The notes under the pieces were generated by a model that saw nothing but the letters and a program-made list of their open reading frames with translations, made no database searches and was not told the DNA's origin. Shown piece after piece: positions 26,806-36,445 of a stretch of DNA of 64,000 nucleotides. The stretch comes from Leptolyngbya sp. BL0902. GTDB taxonomy: Bacteria; Cyanobacteriota; Cyanobacteriia; Phormidesmidales; Phormidesmidaceae. The DNA is taken from the NCBI RefSeq assembly GCF_016403105.1, contig NZ_CP046155.1, positions 620,001 to 684,000 on the forward strand. Reading direction: 5' to 3'. Within the stretch, counting starts at the first letter, position 1. The number at the start of each line of letters is the position of its first letter. The position numbers and the translations under genes were made by a program.

Positions 26806-27160
26806 GGCCTCCTCCTCACACCGTGCAGTCCCATCATGGCGCAGGTTGCCAAAAATGAACGAAGAATTTGATCGCCATGGGGAAGCGTTGCCAGTCCACC
26901 CAAGGTTGCTATTCACAGCTGGGACGAATGGCTGGAATGCACGCCTGGAATCAACAGCGCTCGGCGGAATCAGGGGATTCCTAACCGGATTGGCTATGGT
27001 GCAACGGTTGATGAGCCCCTATCTGGCGGGAGTGGTCAACGGCCTGCGGGGCCAAGGTACTTTTTTGGGGTAATGGCCATTAAAAAAGCCCGATTTCCTG
27101 AAGAAACCGGGCTTTTCGTTGGCTTATTAACGTCGAATCAAGGCTGACTCAACGCAGCGT
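26806..27160. other. Intergenic region between small anchored protein and chlH
   Basis: A 355-bp gap. It contains the chlH terminator at 27082-27116 and presumably the promoter of the downstream small gene. An 89-codon frame on the plus strand exists but has no features of a real gene. Nothing else is supported. Confidence 0.5.
27082..27116 (-). terminator. Factor-independent terminator of chlH
   Basis: The inverted repeat AAAAGCCCG ... CGGGCTTTT brackets the short complementary pair TTTC/GAAA and a small loop. On the minus strand, the direction of chlH, the hairpin ends in a T-run, and the A-run on the other side makes it bidirectional. It begins 45 bp beyond the chlH stop. Confidence 0.85.
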
Positions 27161-30100
27161 CTATTCAACGCCTTCGATGCGGTCTTCAACTTCCTGGTAC
27201 AGCTCTTGGAGGCGTTCCAGGTTTTCGTCGCTGGTTTCCCAGTAGCCGCGCCCGTTCACTTCCAGCAGGGTGGAAACCATGCGGCGGAAGGAGTTGGGGT
27301 TGAGATCCATCAGGCGCTTGCACATTTCTGGGTCTTGGATGAAGGTGGTGTTCACGTCTTCGTAGACCCAGTTGTCCACTGCGCCTGCGGTGGCCGACCA
27401 GCCCATGGTGTTCACCAAGCGCTTGGAGAGTTCCCGCACGCCCTCGTAGCCGTGGGAGAGCATCCCTTCGTACCACTTGGGGTTCAGCATTTTGGTGCGG
27501 GCATCCAGGCGGACGGTCTCGGAGAGGGTGCGTACCTGGGCGTTGGCGGTGGTGGTGTCGGCGATGTAGGAGGCCGGGGCCTTGCCGTCTTCGCGCAGAC
27601 TGGCCACCAGTTTGGTGGGGTCGGAATCGAAGTAGTGGGACACGTCGGTGAGGGAAATCTCCGAGGAATCCAGGTTTTGGAAGGTGGCGTCCGCCGTCTT
27701 CAGGGCCGACTCGAACAGGCCGCGATTGCTGTCCATCACGCCGGGATTGTCGGAGTTGAAGGCAAAGGACTTGCGCTTCAGGTACATTTCCTGGAGTTCG
27801 GCCTCGTTTTCCCAGGTGCTATTTTCCACCGCCAGGTTGATGTTGGAGGAATAGGAACCGGAGGCGTTGGAGAAGATGCGGGTGGCGGCTTCCCGGAGGC
27901 CAATGCCCATTTCCTCGGCCTGTTGCAGGGCGTGCTTGCGGACGAAGTTCATCTCTAGGGGCTCGTCGGCTTCGGCGGCCATTTTCACGGCGCGATCCAG
28001 CAGGGCCATTTGGTTAATGAACAGGTCGCGGAACACGCCAGAGCAGTTGACCACGATATCCACGCGGGGCCGACCCAGTTCCTCCAGGGGAATCAGCTCC
28101 AGCTTGTTGACCCGACCGAGGGAGTCGGGCAGGGGCTTAACGCCGACGAACCACAGCATTTGCGCCAGAGATTCGCCGTAGGTCTTGATGTTGTCGGTGC
28201 CCCAGAGCACGGTGGCGATGGTTTCGGGGTAGTTGCCGCCGTTTTCCTGGCGCTGCCGTTCCAGCAGCCGATCCACCACAATCTTGGCCGACTGCACGGC
28301 GGCGGTGGTGGGGATGGACTGGGGGTCGAGGGCGTGGATGTTCTTGCCCGTGGGCAGCACTTCCGGGTTGCGGATGGGGTCGCCGCCGGGGCCGGGGAGG
28401 ATGTATTCGCCTTCGAGGGCTTGCAGCAAACCGCCCAGTTCGTTGTCGGCGCAGACCTGCTCTAGGCAGAACTCCAGGTACTCCATCAGAGGCTTGATGG
28501 CGTCGGCGTTGACGTTGGTGTAGCCCGCCTCGTGGAGGGCTTTGATCCAGGGTTCCTTGCGGCCAATGTTGAAGAAGTTCAGCCGAGAGACCATGGACAC
28601 CCGACCCTCGGCGTCAATCTGCTCATGCACCAGGGCGGCGACGGCGGCGCGTACCCCTTGGTTGATGTCGTAGAGCAGTTGCACATCGGCCAGCACGCCC
28701 CGGTCGCTGTTCCGATAGATCTCCTCAATGTCGCGGCCTAGGCTGTCGGCGATGATCCGCTGGAGGCTCATGATGCCGTCCTCTTCGCGATCCAGTCCGG
28801 CGATGTTGACCAGGGTGGCGATGGCTTCCTCGGCGCTGGGGGGCTTGCCGACCACATGAAGGCCGCAGGGCAGCAGACGAGATTCAATCTCCATCAGCTT
28901 GATGTAGATTTTGCCCACCAAGGCATCCCGCTCATCGTTAGACAGGTCGCCAGAATCGCCTTCGGGCAGTTCCACGTCCTTATCCAGGTTGCAGATCCGC
29001 GCCGTTTCGATGATGGCGTTGACGATCTGCACCGCCCGACCGCTTTCCTTGTTGCCTTGGTAGGAGCCGATCAGTTCGCTCAGTTCCTTCAGCCCCTTGT
29101 ATAGACCCGCATTCTCAGCAGGCGGCGTCAGGTAGCTGATGGTTTCGGCGTAGCCCCGGCGCTTGGCGATGGTGGCCTCCGAGGGGTTGTTGGCGGCGTA
29201 GTAGTAGAGGTTGGGGATGCTGCCGATCAGGTTGTCGGGATAGCAGGTGCCCGACATCCCCATCTGCTTACCGGGCATGAATTCCAGAGAGCCGTGGGTG
29301 CCAAAGTGCAGCACCGCATCCGCGCCCCAGATTTTGTTCAGGAAGGTGTAGTAGGCGGCGAAGCCGTGGTGGGGGCTGGCGGAACGGGAGAACAGCAGCC
29401 GCATCGGGTCGCCCTCGTAGCCGAAGGTGGGCTGCACGCCGATGAACACGTTGCCGAAGGCCTTGCCGTAGACCAGCAGGTTTTCGCCGTCGGTGTTGAG
29501 GTGTCCGGGCGCTGGGCCCCAGTTTTCCTCTAGGCGCTCGGCGTAGGGGGTGAGGGCTTGGTATTCGCGCACGGGCATCCGGTAGGCCACGTTCAGTTCG
29601 GGGCTGCTGTACTGGGCCTGGGCATCGTGGATCACCTCTTGCAGCAGCGCTTCAGGGGATTCGGGCAGATCCTGCACATCGTAGCCGTTCTGCTTCATCG
29701 CCTCTAGCACCTTATAGATGGAGCCGAACACGTCTAGATAGGCGGCGGTACCGACGTTGCCCTTATCCGGCGGGAAGCTGAAGATGGTGATGGCCAGCTT
29801 TTTGTCCACTTTGGGCTTGCGGCGCAGGTTGGCCCACTTCATCGCCCGTTGAGTGATGGATTCAATCCGGTCTTGCAGGGAAATCGCCCGTCCGGTCAGG
29901 CCATCGCGTCCCGACAGCACGATGGGTTCGATGGCCCCATCCAGCTCAGGAATGGCCATTTGCAGCGCCACCTGAATCGGGTGCAGGCCCAGGTCGCTGT
30001 CCTCCCACTCCTCGGTGGTTTGGAACACCAGGGGCAGGGCCACCATGTAGGGACGGTTCAGCCGCTTCAGGGTCTCGATGGCCTTGGGGTGATCCTGGCG

Positions 30101-31159
30101 AGCGGGGCCACCCACCAGGGCAAACCCGGTGAGGGACACCACCGCATCCACGATGGTTTTGGAGTTATCCACGGGGTCAAAGAAGTAGGCATCCACGGGC
30201 TTGGAGAAATCCAAACCGCCCGCAAACACGGGGATCACCTTCGCGCCCAGGTACTCAAATTCCTGCACCATGGCCACATAGTGGGCCTCATCCCCGGTGA
30301 CGAGGTGCGTCCGTTGCAGCACCAGGCCAATGGTGGGGGCGAGGGGATCCTTGAGGTCGTCGGAAATATCCCGGCGGGAGGTGTACCAGTTGAGGTATTC
30401 CTTAATATCCTCGAACATGGCCGGGGCCATCGGGTGCCAGATGCCCATGTCGGGGTAGGTGACGGGCTCTTCGTAGTCGAGGGTTTCGGTTTGGGGGGCA
30501 CCCTCGATTTGGCTATCGGTGATGACGTAGCGGTCGGCCAGCATCAGGAAGAAGTTTTCCAGGTTCTCCGGCGAGCCGCCCAGCCAGTACTGGAAGCTCA
30601 GCATGAAGTTGCGGGCATCCTGGGCCTTTTCCACGGGCAGATACTTCAGCACCGTGGGCAGCGTCCGCAGCAGCTTCAGCATGGCATCCTGGAAGCCCGC
30701 GCCAGACTTCTCCTTGCGCTTCTTCATAAAGGAGCCGATCATGCTCTTCGACTGGCCCAACTGCGCCATGGAGAAGCTGCCCATCTTGTTCAGGCGCATC
30801 ACCTGGGGCATGGAGGGGAAGCACACCGCCACATCCAACTGGTCGCGCACGGGGGCCACCGCTTCCACCACCTTATCGGCCAGGTCTTCAATAAAGATCA
30901 GCGAGGCAATGAATACGTTGGCCTCGGCCACATCCTGCTTAAACGCCTCGTAGTTGTTGGCATCGCGCAGTTCTTCGATTAAATAGCCGTTGACCTCAAA
31001 CGCCACCTGGGAATTGTGGGCGTTGATCGACCGGATGGCGGAGGATAGAGCACTCTGGTACTGAGGCTCTAACACCACATAGACCACCTTGACCAGCCTC
31101 CGCCCGTTCAGATCGTCGGGGGCAATGTGGCGCACAGTGGGCTTGACGTGGGTGAACAT
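27161..31159 (-). CDS. chlH: Magnesium chelatase subunit H
   Basis: ChlH is the porphyrin-binding catalytic subunit of Mg-chelatase, which with ChlI, ChlD and Gun4 inserts Mg2+ into protoporphyrin IX, the committed step to chlorophyll. The product is 1332 residues, the normal family length. It shows the CobN/BchH-type domains in order: an N-terminal domain (to about 165), then the large catalytic body with characteristic stretches HGGVD-region equivalents such as [21 protein letters not shown] (about 620-640) and the C-terminal [14 protein letters not shown]. The ribosome site AAAGGAG lies close to the ATG. It is transcribed alone and ends at a strong terminator. It is the longest gene in the window. 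Confidence 0.97.
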   Translation of the reverse strand: MFTHVKPTVRHIAPDDLNGRRLVKVVYVVLEPQYQSALSSAIRSINAHNSQVAFEVNGYLIEELRDANNYEAFKQDVAEANVFIASLIFIEDLADKVVEAVAPVRDQLDVAVCFPSMPQVMRLNKMGSFSMAQLGQSKSMIGSFMKKRKEKSGAGFQDAMLKLLRTLPTVLKYLPVEKAQDARNFMLSFQYWLGGSPENLENFFLMLADRYVITDSQIEGAPQTETLDYEEPVTYPDMGIWHPMAPAMFEDIKEYLNWYTSRRDISDDLKDPLAPTIGLVLQRTHLVTGDEAHYVAMVQEFEYLGAKVIPVFAGGLDFSKPVDAYFFDPVDNSKTIVDAVVSLTGFALVGGPARQDHPKAIETLKRLNRPYMVALPLVFQTTEEWEDSDLGLHPIQVALQMAIPELDGAIEPIVLSGRDGLTGRAISLQDRIESITQRAMKWANLRRKPKVDKKLAITIFSFPPDKGNVGTAAYLDVFGSIYKVLEAMKQNGYDVQDLPESPEALLQEVIHDAQAQYSSPELNVAYRMPVREYQALTPYAERLEENWGPAPGHLNTDGENLLVYGKAFGNVFIGVQPTFGYEGDPMRLLFSRSASPHHGFAAYYTFLNKIWGADAVLHFGTHGSLEFMPGKQMGMSGTCYPDNLIGSIPNLYYYAANNPSEATIAKRRGYAETISYLTPPAENAGLYKGLKELSELIGSYQGNKESGRAVQIVNAIIETARICNLDKDVELPEGDSGDLSNDERDALVGKIYIKLMEIESRLLPCGLHVVGKPPSAEEAIATLVNIAGLDREEDGIMSLQRIIADSLGRDIEEIYRNSDRGVLADVQLLYDINQGVRAAVAALVHEQIDAEGRVSMVSRLNFFNIGRKEPWIKALHEAGYTNVNADAIKPLMEYLEFCLEQVCADNELGGLLQALEGEYILPGPGGDPIRNPEVLPTGKNIHALDPQSIPTTAAVQSAKIVVDRLLERQRQENGGNYPETIATVLWGTDNIKTYGESLAQMLWFVGVKPLPDSLGRVNKLELIPLEELGRPRVDIVVNCSGVFRDLFINQMALLDRAVKMAAEADEPLEMNFVRKHALQQAEEMGIGLREAATRIFSNASGSYSSNINLAVENSTWENEAELQEMYLKRKSFAFNSDNPGVMDSNRGLFESALKTADATFQNLDSSEISLTDVSHYFDSDPTKLVASLREDGKAPASYIADTTTANAQVRTLSETVRLDARTKMLNPKWYEGMLSHGYEGVRELSKRLVNTMGWSATAGAVDNWVYEDVNTTFIQDPEMCKRLMDLNPNSFRRMVSTLLEVNGRGYWETSDENLERLQELYQEVEDRIEGVE

Positions 31160-31573
31160 GCAGTAAAACTCCTTTCGCTGCTAAGGCCGAGGGGCTGGAG
31201 AGGGCCGGATTGCCAAGAAACTTAGTAACCCAGGCTTCACGAACCGCCAAATACTGTATCAAAGAAACATTTCTTAACGGAACCACAGCCGAGATCCCAT
31301 TTCTCTTTGTACCAGAAAACCTTGCCCCATCTAGGTTTAAGGCCCCCAGGTGACACAATTTGAAATAAACCCAAGGTGCTTCCGTAACTAAAATTTACAG
31401 TCTTTTGAGAGGGAAACTCTCATTTTTGTATCAAAACGTTAAATAAAAATTTTTCAGAGAAAAATATCAAGGGAGAGCAAGGCTTAGGGCAAGTGCTGGA
31501 CTGAGCCTCTCAAGCATGGTTGCCGTGCCGTTGGGGTAGCGCTTTCCTGTTCATGGCCCCATCCCCAAGGAAG
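31160..31573. other. Promoter region upstream of chlH
   Basis: A 414-bp gap between chlH and the coiled-coil gene, AT-rich at 31380-31460. It should carry the chlH promoter, but no consensus boxes stand out. It includes a plus-strand hairpin with T-run (31406-31427) that no known gene explains. Confidence 0.5.
31406..31427 (+). terminator. Orphan terminator-like hairpin
   Basis: TGAGAG, a GGAAA loop, and CTCTCA are followed directly by TTTTT on the plus strand. No plus-strand gene lies upstream within this gap, since chlH is on the minus strand. It may end a small or antisense RNA running out of the chlH promoter region. The 6-bp stem is short, so confidence is limited. Confidence 0.4.
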
Positions 31574-31927
31574 CTACTGCCCCGACAGTACAACCTGCGT
31601 AATCAACGGCCCAAAGGCTTGGAGGGCGGCAGGCAACACCGCCACCGTCGCCGCCGCCACAATGATGGTGGTGGCCAAGCGGGACAGCTTCTCGGAGGCT
31701 TTTTCGTAGGTGTCGAACTTATAGTCCAACTTCTCCAGCCGTTGATCCACCTGCTCGAAGCGCTTGTCTACCTGCTCAAAGCGCTTGTCTACCTGCTCAA
31801 AGCGCTTGTCTACCTGCTCAAAGCGCTGATCAACGTCGGCTTTGAAGGCTTGGAGATCGCTTTTCACCGATTGCAGCTCGGTCAGAATGTCGCCAAGGGT
31901 GGGTTCTCTGGGAGGTTGGGCCTGCAT
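31574..31927 (-). CDS. Heptad-repeat coiled-coil protein with C-terminal membrane segment
   Basis: The 117-residue protein has a coiled-coil core in which the heptad RFEQVDK is repeated about four times in a row (about residues 35-65). A C-terminal hydrophobic stretch (about 86-105, LATTIIVAAATVAVLPAALQAFG) probably anchors it in a membrane. The design resembles small cyanobacterial proteins often labelled DUF1640-like or hypothetical coiled-coil, but I cannot name a family firmly. The repeats are nearly identical at DNA level (31760-31822), so the coil length may vary between strains. It is divergent from the flv4 operon. Confidence 0.7.
   Translation of the reverse strand: MQAQPPREPTLGDILTELQSVKSDLQAFKADVDQRFEQVDKRFEQVDKRFEQVDKRFEQVDQRLEKLDYKFDTYEKASEKLSRLATTIIVAAATVAVLPAALQAFGPLITQVVLSGQ
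31760..31822. repeat. Three perfect 21-bp tandem repeats inside the coiled-coil gene
   Basis: Three identical 21-bp units occupy 31760-31780, 31781-31801 and 31802-31822, flanked by degenerate copies on both sides (31739-31759 and from 31823). Each unit encodes one heptad (RFEQVDK). Perfect identity, including third codon positions, indicates recent expansion by slippage rather than old duplication with selection. Confidence 0.95.
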
Positions 31928-32243
31928 GGGCGGTTTCGTTTTGGGGGATGCCTCCCTAGATCATAACCTGCTCACCCCTAGGCGCGACGACCCAGCATTG
32001 ACGATCCCAGCTAGGGTTTAGGCCCTTGCAGGCCCATCTCAGTCCGCGAAAGACACCGGGCCTGTATCGCGATCAGGGGCGGCAAAGTTCAAGATTAATT
32101 CATTGGCTATGCAAATATAAATTTCTCTTGATTATATAAAAAACTTATATTTGAGTTTTGATATTGACATTTTACAAGTCTTGTAGGTTTCCTTCATCAT
32201 TGAGCTATTCAAAGCTTAGTCTCGATGAGGATAGAGATACATC
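31928..32243 (+). promoter_or_regulatory. Regulatory region upstream of the flv4 operon
   Basis: A 316-bp gap whose second half (about 32090-32200) is strongly AT-rich, in contrast to the GC-rich surroundings. It contains the inverted repeat at 32112-32153 and a TTGACA at 32164-32169 without a good -10 at standard spacing. In Synechocystis this operon responds to CO2 through the LysR-type regulator NdhR. I see no clean copy of that operator here. The ATG at 32244 follows GAGGATAGAGA. Confidence 0.55.
32112..32153. repeat. 9-bp inverted repeat in the flv4 upstream region
   Basis: CAAATATAA (32112-32120) and TTATATTTG (32145-32153) are exact complements separated by 24 bases of AT-rich DNA. 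The arms lie about 90-130 bp before the flv4 ATG, a typical place for regulator contact. It could equally be a chance match in AT-rich sequence. Confidence 0.55.
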
Positions 32244-33977
32244 ATGGTTGCTCTCACGGATGTGCATCTCCCAATGGTGCCCCCAGGACGGCTAAGCCTT
32301 CAGGTGGCAGAGATTGCGGCCCACTCAACAACGTTTCGCTGTCAGGATTGGGATCGGGATCGCTTTGATATTGAGTTTGAGTTACGGAATGGCACCACCT
32401 ACAACTCGTTTTTGGTGCGCGGCGACCGGACGGCGTTGATTGACACCACCCACGCAAAGTTTCGGGACTTGTATTTGGCAGAGTTGCAGCGTCGGATCGA
32501 CGTCACCACGATTGATTACTTGGTGGTCAACCACACGGAGCCGGATCACAGCGGATTGGTGGCGGATCTCTTGGCCCTAGCGCCGCAAATCACGGTGGTG
32601 GGCACGAAGGTCGCCATTCAGTTTTTGCAGAATCAGATCCATCGGCCCTTTGCTGCCCAGATCGTGAAAAGTGGCGACCACCTCGATTTGGGGCAGGGGC
32701 ATGAGCTGGCCTTCATCAGCGCCCCCAATTTGCACTGGCCAGACACGATGCTGACCTACGACCAGGGCACCCATGTGCTCTATACCTGTGATGTGTTGGG
32801 GATGCACTATTGCGACGACACCCTCTACGACGAAGCCCCTCGGCTGCTGGAGCCAGATTTTCAGCTTTACTACGATTGTCTGATGGCTCCCAATGCCCGG
32901 TCGGTGTTGGCCGCTCTCAAGCGCCTTGAGCCCTTCACCATTCAGCAGGTGGCAACGGGGCACGGCCCCTTACTACAACACCATTTGGTGGACTGGTTCC
33001 ATTACTACCGTGAATGGAGCGAGGCTCAAGCAGAAAAGACCCCCTTTGTGGCGCTGTTCTACACCCGAGGCTATGGCCATAGCGACCAGATGGCCCTGGC
33101 GCTGGGGCGGGGAATGATGAAAACAGGGCTGGCGGTGGAAGCGGTGGATTACTTAGAAGTGGACACGGCCATCGTCCGGGAGTTGGTGGACAGCGCCGCC
33201 GGGGTGGTGGTGGGCATGCCGCCCCAGGATCGCCCGGAGTTTGCCCCCCTTTTGAGTACGCTGCTGGCTGCTGCCCGTCCGGGGCAAGCCATCGGTTTGT
33301 TTGAAACTGGGGGCGGGCAGGATGAGCCGATCTTTCCCCTGAGAAACCGCTGTACCGCCCTGGGCCTTACCCTCGGCTTCGAGCCCATTCTGATGAAAAC
33401 CGATGCCACCCCAGCCATTGACAAACGCTGCGAAACAGCGGGCCTTGATCTGGGGCAGGCGATTCAGGCGAGGGCAGCGGCCAAATCCCGGCCTACAGAG
33501 CCGCTGACGGGGTTAGATCAGGCCCTAGGGCGACTCAGCACCGGGCTGTATCTCCTCACCACCCAGCAGGGAGAGGTGGGCGGTGCGATGCTGGCCTCTT
33601 GGGTGATGCGCACCAGCCCTCAGCCACCGGGGCTGGCCCTGGCCATTGCCAAGGATCGGGCGATGGCCTCCCTGCTGCAATGGGGCGACACCTTTGTGCT
33701 AAACGTGCTGGAGGAAGGCCAGAACCAGCGGTTGATCAAGCATTTCCTGAAGCGGTTTCCGCCGGGGGTGGATCGGTTTGAGGGCATTGCCACCCGCCGC
33801 GCCACCAACGGTTCCCCCATTTTGGCCGAGGCGCTGGCCTATCTAGAGTGCACCGTCACCCATCGCCTAGAAACCCCCGATCACTGGATTGTCTGCGCGA
33901 CGGCCCAAGCCGGACGGGTCGCCAACCCCAACGGGCGCACTGCCATTCACCATCGCACCAGCGGTAGTCACTATTAG
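32244..33977 (+). CDS. flv4: Flavodiiron protein Flv4
   Basis: Flv4 with Flv2 forms a flavodiiron complex that reduces O2 or relieves PSII acceptor-side pressure without making reactive oxygen. The 577-residue product has the three expected parts. The first is a metallo-beta-lactamase-like domain with the full iron-ligand motif H97-x-E99-x-D101-H102 (NHTEPDHSG), LHWPDTM and TGHGPLL. A flavodoxin domain from about residue 265 (FYTRGYGHSDQMALALG) and a C-terminal NAD(P)H:flavin reductase-like domain from about 425 follow. The canonical ligands mark it as the Flv3/Flv4 type. Gene order flv4, PsiE-like, flv2 confirms Flv4 over Flv3. Confidence 0.94.
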   Translation: MVALTDVHLPMVPPGRLSLQVAEIAAHSTTFRCQDWDRDRFDIEFELRNGTTYNSFLVRGDRTALIDTTHAKFRDLYLAELQRRIDVTTIDYLVVNHTEPDHSGLVADLLALAPQITVVGTKVAIQFLQNQIHRPFAAQIVKSGDHLDLGQGHELAFISAPNLHWPDTMLTYDQGTHVLYTCDVLGMHYCDDTLYDEAPRLLEPDFQLYYDCLMAPNARSVLAALKRLEPFTIQQVATGHGPLLQHHLVDWFHYYREWSEAQAEKTPFVALFYTRGYGHSDQMALALGRGMMKTGLAVEAVDYLEVDTAIVRELVDSAAGVVVGMPPQDRPEFAPLLSTLLAAARPGQAIGLFETGGGQDEPIFPLRNRCTALGLTLGFEPILMKTDATPAIDKRCETAGLDLGQAIQARAAAKSRPTEPLTGLDQALGRLSTGLYLLTTQQGEVGGAMLASWVMRTSPQPPGLALAIAKDRAMASLLQWGDTFVLNVLEEGQNQRLIKHFLKRFPPGVDRFEGIATRRATNGSPILAEALAYLECTVTHRLETPDHWIVCATAQAGRVANPNGRTAIHHRTSGSHY

Positions 33978-33981
33978 GCCC

Positions 33982-34026
33982 CTCGGTACCCACAACCTCG
34001 CTACCCACAACCTCGGTACCTACGAT
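33982..34026. repeat. 15-bp tandem repeats after the flv4 stop
   Basis: Three 15-bp units (33982-33996, 33997-34011, 34012-34026), each starting CTCG(G/C)TACC, begin four bases after the flv4 stop codon, in the flv4 to PsiE-like gap. Units one and two differ at one base, and the third differs at a few. Confidence 0.85.
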
Positions 34027-34112
34027 CTCAGTCTCCCAATCGGGGCAGATCTCCTTTGCACTTGGCTACCTCAACGTCAGTTTTTTCTTTGCCGTTATTG
34101 CGAGACACAGCT

Positions 34113-34661
34113 ATGCCAACTCTTCCTGATTCTTCCCCCCGCTGGCTTCCTGGGCTCAATGGCAGTACGGTGGTGCGCCTGCTGGAAACGGTGCAAGACC
34201 TAATCGTGATTTCCCTTTGCATGGGGCTGTTTAGCTTCATGGTGATGCAGTTGCGGCAAATGTTTCTCTCGCTGCTGCCGCCCCTAAACTTCCCGGAAGT
34301 GACCGCCGATATCCTCTTTCTGCTGATTTTGGTGGAGTTGTTTCGGCTGCTGATTATTTACCTCCAGGAACACCGTATTTCCATTGGTGTGGCGGTGGAG
34401 GTTTCCATCGTATCGGTGCTGCGGGAAATTATCGTGCATGGGGTGCTAGAAACGCCCTGGGTGCAGGTGGTGGCCAGTTGTCTGTTCCTCACGGTGCTGG
34501 GGGCGCTGCTGGTGGTACGCGCCTGGATTCCCCCCACCTTCGATGGCGTTGATCCAGAACAATGGGTATCTCGCCGCCATCGTCTGCGCTTTGCCCAGGA
34601 TTTGCCGACCCTAGCCACGCCCCCCGTGGGCACCACCAGCGACGAGCGGCCCAGCCCCTAA
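34113..34661 (+). CDS. PsiE-like membrane protein of the flv4-2 operon (Sll0218 homologue)
   Basis: The 182-residue protein from the ATG at 34113 has about four membrane helices, including ICMGLFSFMV-like, ADILFLLILVELFRLLIIYLQ and a final helix near 120-140 (VQVVASCLFLTVLGALLVV). The conserved block EHRISIGVAVEVSIVSVLREI identifies the PsiE-like fold. In Synechocystis the middle gene of the flv4 operon (sll0218) encodes a membrane protein that supports PSII stability. Position between flv4 and flv2, with a 14-bp gap to the latter, makes the same assignment here convincing. An upstream TTG at 34056 is a less likely start. Confidence 0.88.
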   Translation: MPTLPDSSPRWLPGLNGSTVVRLLETVQDLIVISLCMGLFSFMVMQLRQMFLSLLPPLNFPEVTADILFLLILVELFRLLIIYLQEHRISIGVAVEVSIVSVLREIIVHGVLETPWVQVVASCLFLTVLGALLVVRAWIPPTFDGVDPEQWVSRRHRLRFAQDLPTLATPPVGTTSDERPSP

Positions 34662-34675
34662 CCCTCCCTCCTCCC

Positions 34676-36403
34676 ATGACCTACTACACCATGTCTACCC
34701 CCAATCCCATGCCTTCCACCGCCGTTCCTATGACGGCACGGCCCCGCGATGTCCAAATTGCCGACCTGGGCCATCAAACCTGGGTTTTGCGGTCTCGCAC
34801 CTGGGAACGGCTGAAGTTTGAGGTGGAGTACAGCCGCCAGTGCGGCACCACCGCCAATGCCTATCTCATTCGTGGAGATCGTACTGCCCTGCTAGACCCG
34901 CCGGGGGAATCCTTTACGACCCTGTTTTTGGCGGCTCTCCAGCCCCAGGTTGACCTAGGCTCGTTAGACTACCTCGTGCTCAACCACGTGAATGCCAATC
35001 GGCTGGCCACCCTCCGGCGATTGCTGGGGTTGGCTCCCCAGGCCCAGGTGGTGTGCTCCCATCCGGCAACTCGTTGGCTACGCGACCGGGGCCTTTCTTC
35101 AGCGCAGATCCATCCTGTCCGGTCTGGAGACAGTCTAGACTTAGGCCAGGGCCACATCCTGCGGTTTGTGGGAGTGCCCACGCCGCGCTGGCCCGATGGC
35201 CTCTGTACCTACGACCCCGCCAGCCAGATCCTCTATAGCGACAAGCTGTTTGGGGTGCACCACTGCGCCGACGCCCTGTGGGATGCCCAGTGGCGGCAGT
35301 TGGAGGCCGACCGTCGTCACTATTTCGACTGTTTGCACAGTTCTCAAACCCGCCAGATCGCCACGGCCCTACGACAGTTGGAGGCGCTTCCCCTAAACCT
35401 TCTTGCACCGGGCCACGGGCCGCTAGTTCGCTATAGCCTCAGTCGGGTGATGCAGGACTATCGCCAATGGTGTCAGCAGCGAGGGCCCAGGTTGCCCCAG
35501 GTGGCCATCATCTACGCCTCCGCCTACGGCAACACCGCTAAGCTGGCCGCCGCCCTGGCGACCGCCCTAACCCAGGCCAACGTAGCGGTGGAGTTGGTAA
35601 ATGGTGAACATACCGACCCCGCCGCCCTGCTAGACATCCTGGCCCGCTGTGATGGGGTGATGCTGGGATCGCCTACCCTAGGTGGCCACGCCCCGGTGCA
35701 AATGCAAACGGCCCTGGGGTTGGTGCTAGATCATTGGCCTAAGACCAAGCCCGTGGGCGTCTTTGGCTCCTATGGCTGGAGTGGCGAGGCGGTTGACTGG
35801 CTGGCCCAAAAACTGCGAGATGCCAACATTCCCCTGGGCTTCGATCCGCTGCGGGTACGCTTTAGTCCCGATGACAACGCCCTAGAATCTTGCCATGCCG
35901 CCGCCGCCCGTTTTGCCCAGCAGTTGCGCAAACGCCAAAAGCAGCATACTCCGCCCCCCGCCGCAGGTCAGGGAGATCGCACCCAGCAGGCCCTAAACCG
36001 CGTAGTGGGAACCCTCTGCGTGCTGACCACCACCGACGCCGATGGCCCCAGCGGCCTGCTCACCAGCGCCGTTGCCCAGGCCAGCTTTGAGCCCCCCGGC
36101 CTGATGGTGACTGTTCCCCAGGGGTGTCTCGACCTCAGCCCTGGCACCGCCTTTGGCCTGAATATTCTCCAGGAGGGTCGCACTGTGCGTCGCCATTTTT
36201 CTACCCAACAGCCTGTCCGCCCGCCCTTTGGCCCCCTGCTCTTTACCCTGGCCGACAATAGCTGCGCCCGCCTCAGCGATGCCCTCGCTTACCTCGCCTG
36301 CACTGTGGTAGAAACCTTGCCCCTGGGGGATCACCTCCTGATCTACGCCACCGTAGCCCAAGGCAGTCTGCTGGCCCAGGGCATGCCCGCCGTGGGACAG
36401 TAG
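34676..36403 (+). CDS. flv2: Flavodiiron protein Flv2
   Basis: The 575-residue partner of Flv4 has the same three domains. The diiron ligands are altered: the HxExDH motif of Flv4 is replaced by HVNANR (in VLNHVNANRLA), LHWPD becomes PRWPD, and the TCDVLG aspartate context becomes SDKLFG. This is the expected state for Flv1/Flv2-type subunits. The flavodoxin part (IIYASAYGNTAKLAAALA, about residue 277 on) and flavin-reductase part are intact. The ATG at 34676 gives a family-length protein and follows the PsiE-like stop by 14 bp. An upstream in-frame ATG inside the previous gene is rejected. Confidence 0.93.
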   Translation: MTYYTMSTPNPMPSTAVPMTARPRDVQIADLGHQTWVLRSRTWERLKFEVEYSRQCGTTANAYLIRGDRTALLDPPGESFTTLFLAALQPQVDLGSLDYLVLNHVNANRLATLRRLLGLAPQAQVVCSHPATRWLRDRGLSSAQIHPVRSGDSLDLGQGHILRFVGVPTPRWPDGLCTYDPASQILYSDKLFGVHHCADALWDAQWRQLEADRRHYFDCLHSSQTRQIATALRQLEALPLNLLAPGHGPLVRYSLSRVMQDYRQWCQQRGPRLPQVAIIYASAYGNTAKLAAALATALTQANVAVELVNGEHTDPAALLDILARCDGVMLGSPTLGGHAPVQMQTALGLVLDHWPKTKPVGVFGSYGWSGEAVDWLAQKLRDANIPLGFDPLRVRFSPDDNALESCHAAAARFAQQLRKRQKQHTPPPAAGQGDRTQQALNRVVGTLCVLTTTDADGPSGLLTSAVAQASFEPPGLMVTVPQGCLDLSPGTAFGLNILQEGRTVRRHFSTQQPVRPPFGPLLFTLADNSCARLSDALAYLACTVVETLPLGDHLLIYATVAQGSLLAQGMPAVGQ

Positions 36404-36445
36404 GCCGCCACGGATGCGCCGCCACGGATGCGCCGCCACGGATGC
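36404..36445. repeat. 14-bp tandem repeats abutting the flv2 stop
   Basis: Three exact 14-bp units (GCCGCCACGGATGC) begin at the base after the flv2 TAG, followed by a partial, inverted-looking variant GCCGCCGTGGCC that could pair with them. The period of 14 is not a multiple of three, as expected for non-coding DNA. Confidence 0.9.

Noticed and set aside
26807-26820. CTCCTCACAC-like motif resembling the core of the Yfr1 small RNA
   Set aside because: It is the reverse complement of the strong ribosome site of the 26326-26805 gene and has no flanking hairpins or terminator.
26804-27073. 89-codon open frame on the plus strand
   Set aside because: No ribosome site, no recognisable domain and it overlaps the start of a better-supported minus-strand gene.
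29849-30982. 377-codon open frame opposite chlH
   Set aside because: It is a composition-driven shadow in GC-rich DNA; its product is Gly/His/Gln-rich without a family.
31739-31834. Repeat array at 31760 as a CRISPR
   Set aside because: The repeats are contiguous without spacers and encode a heptad coiled coil.
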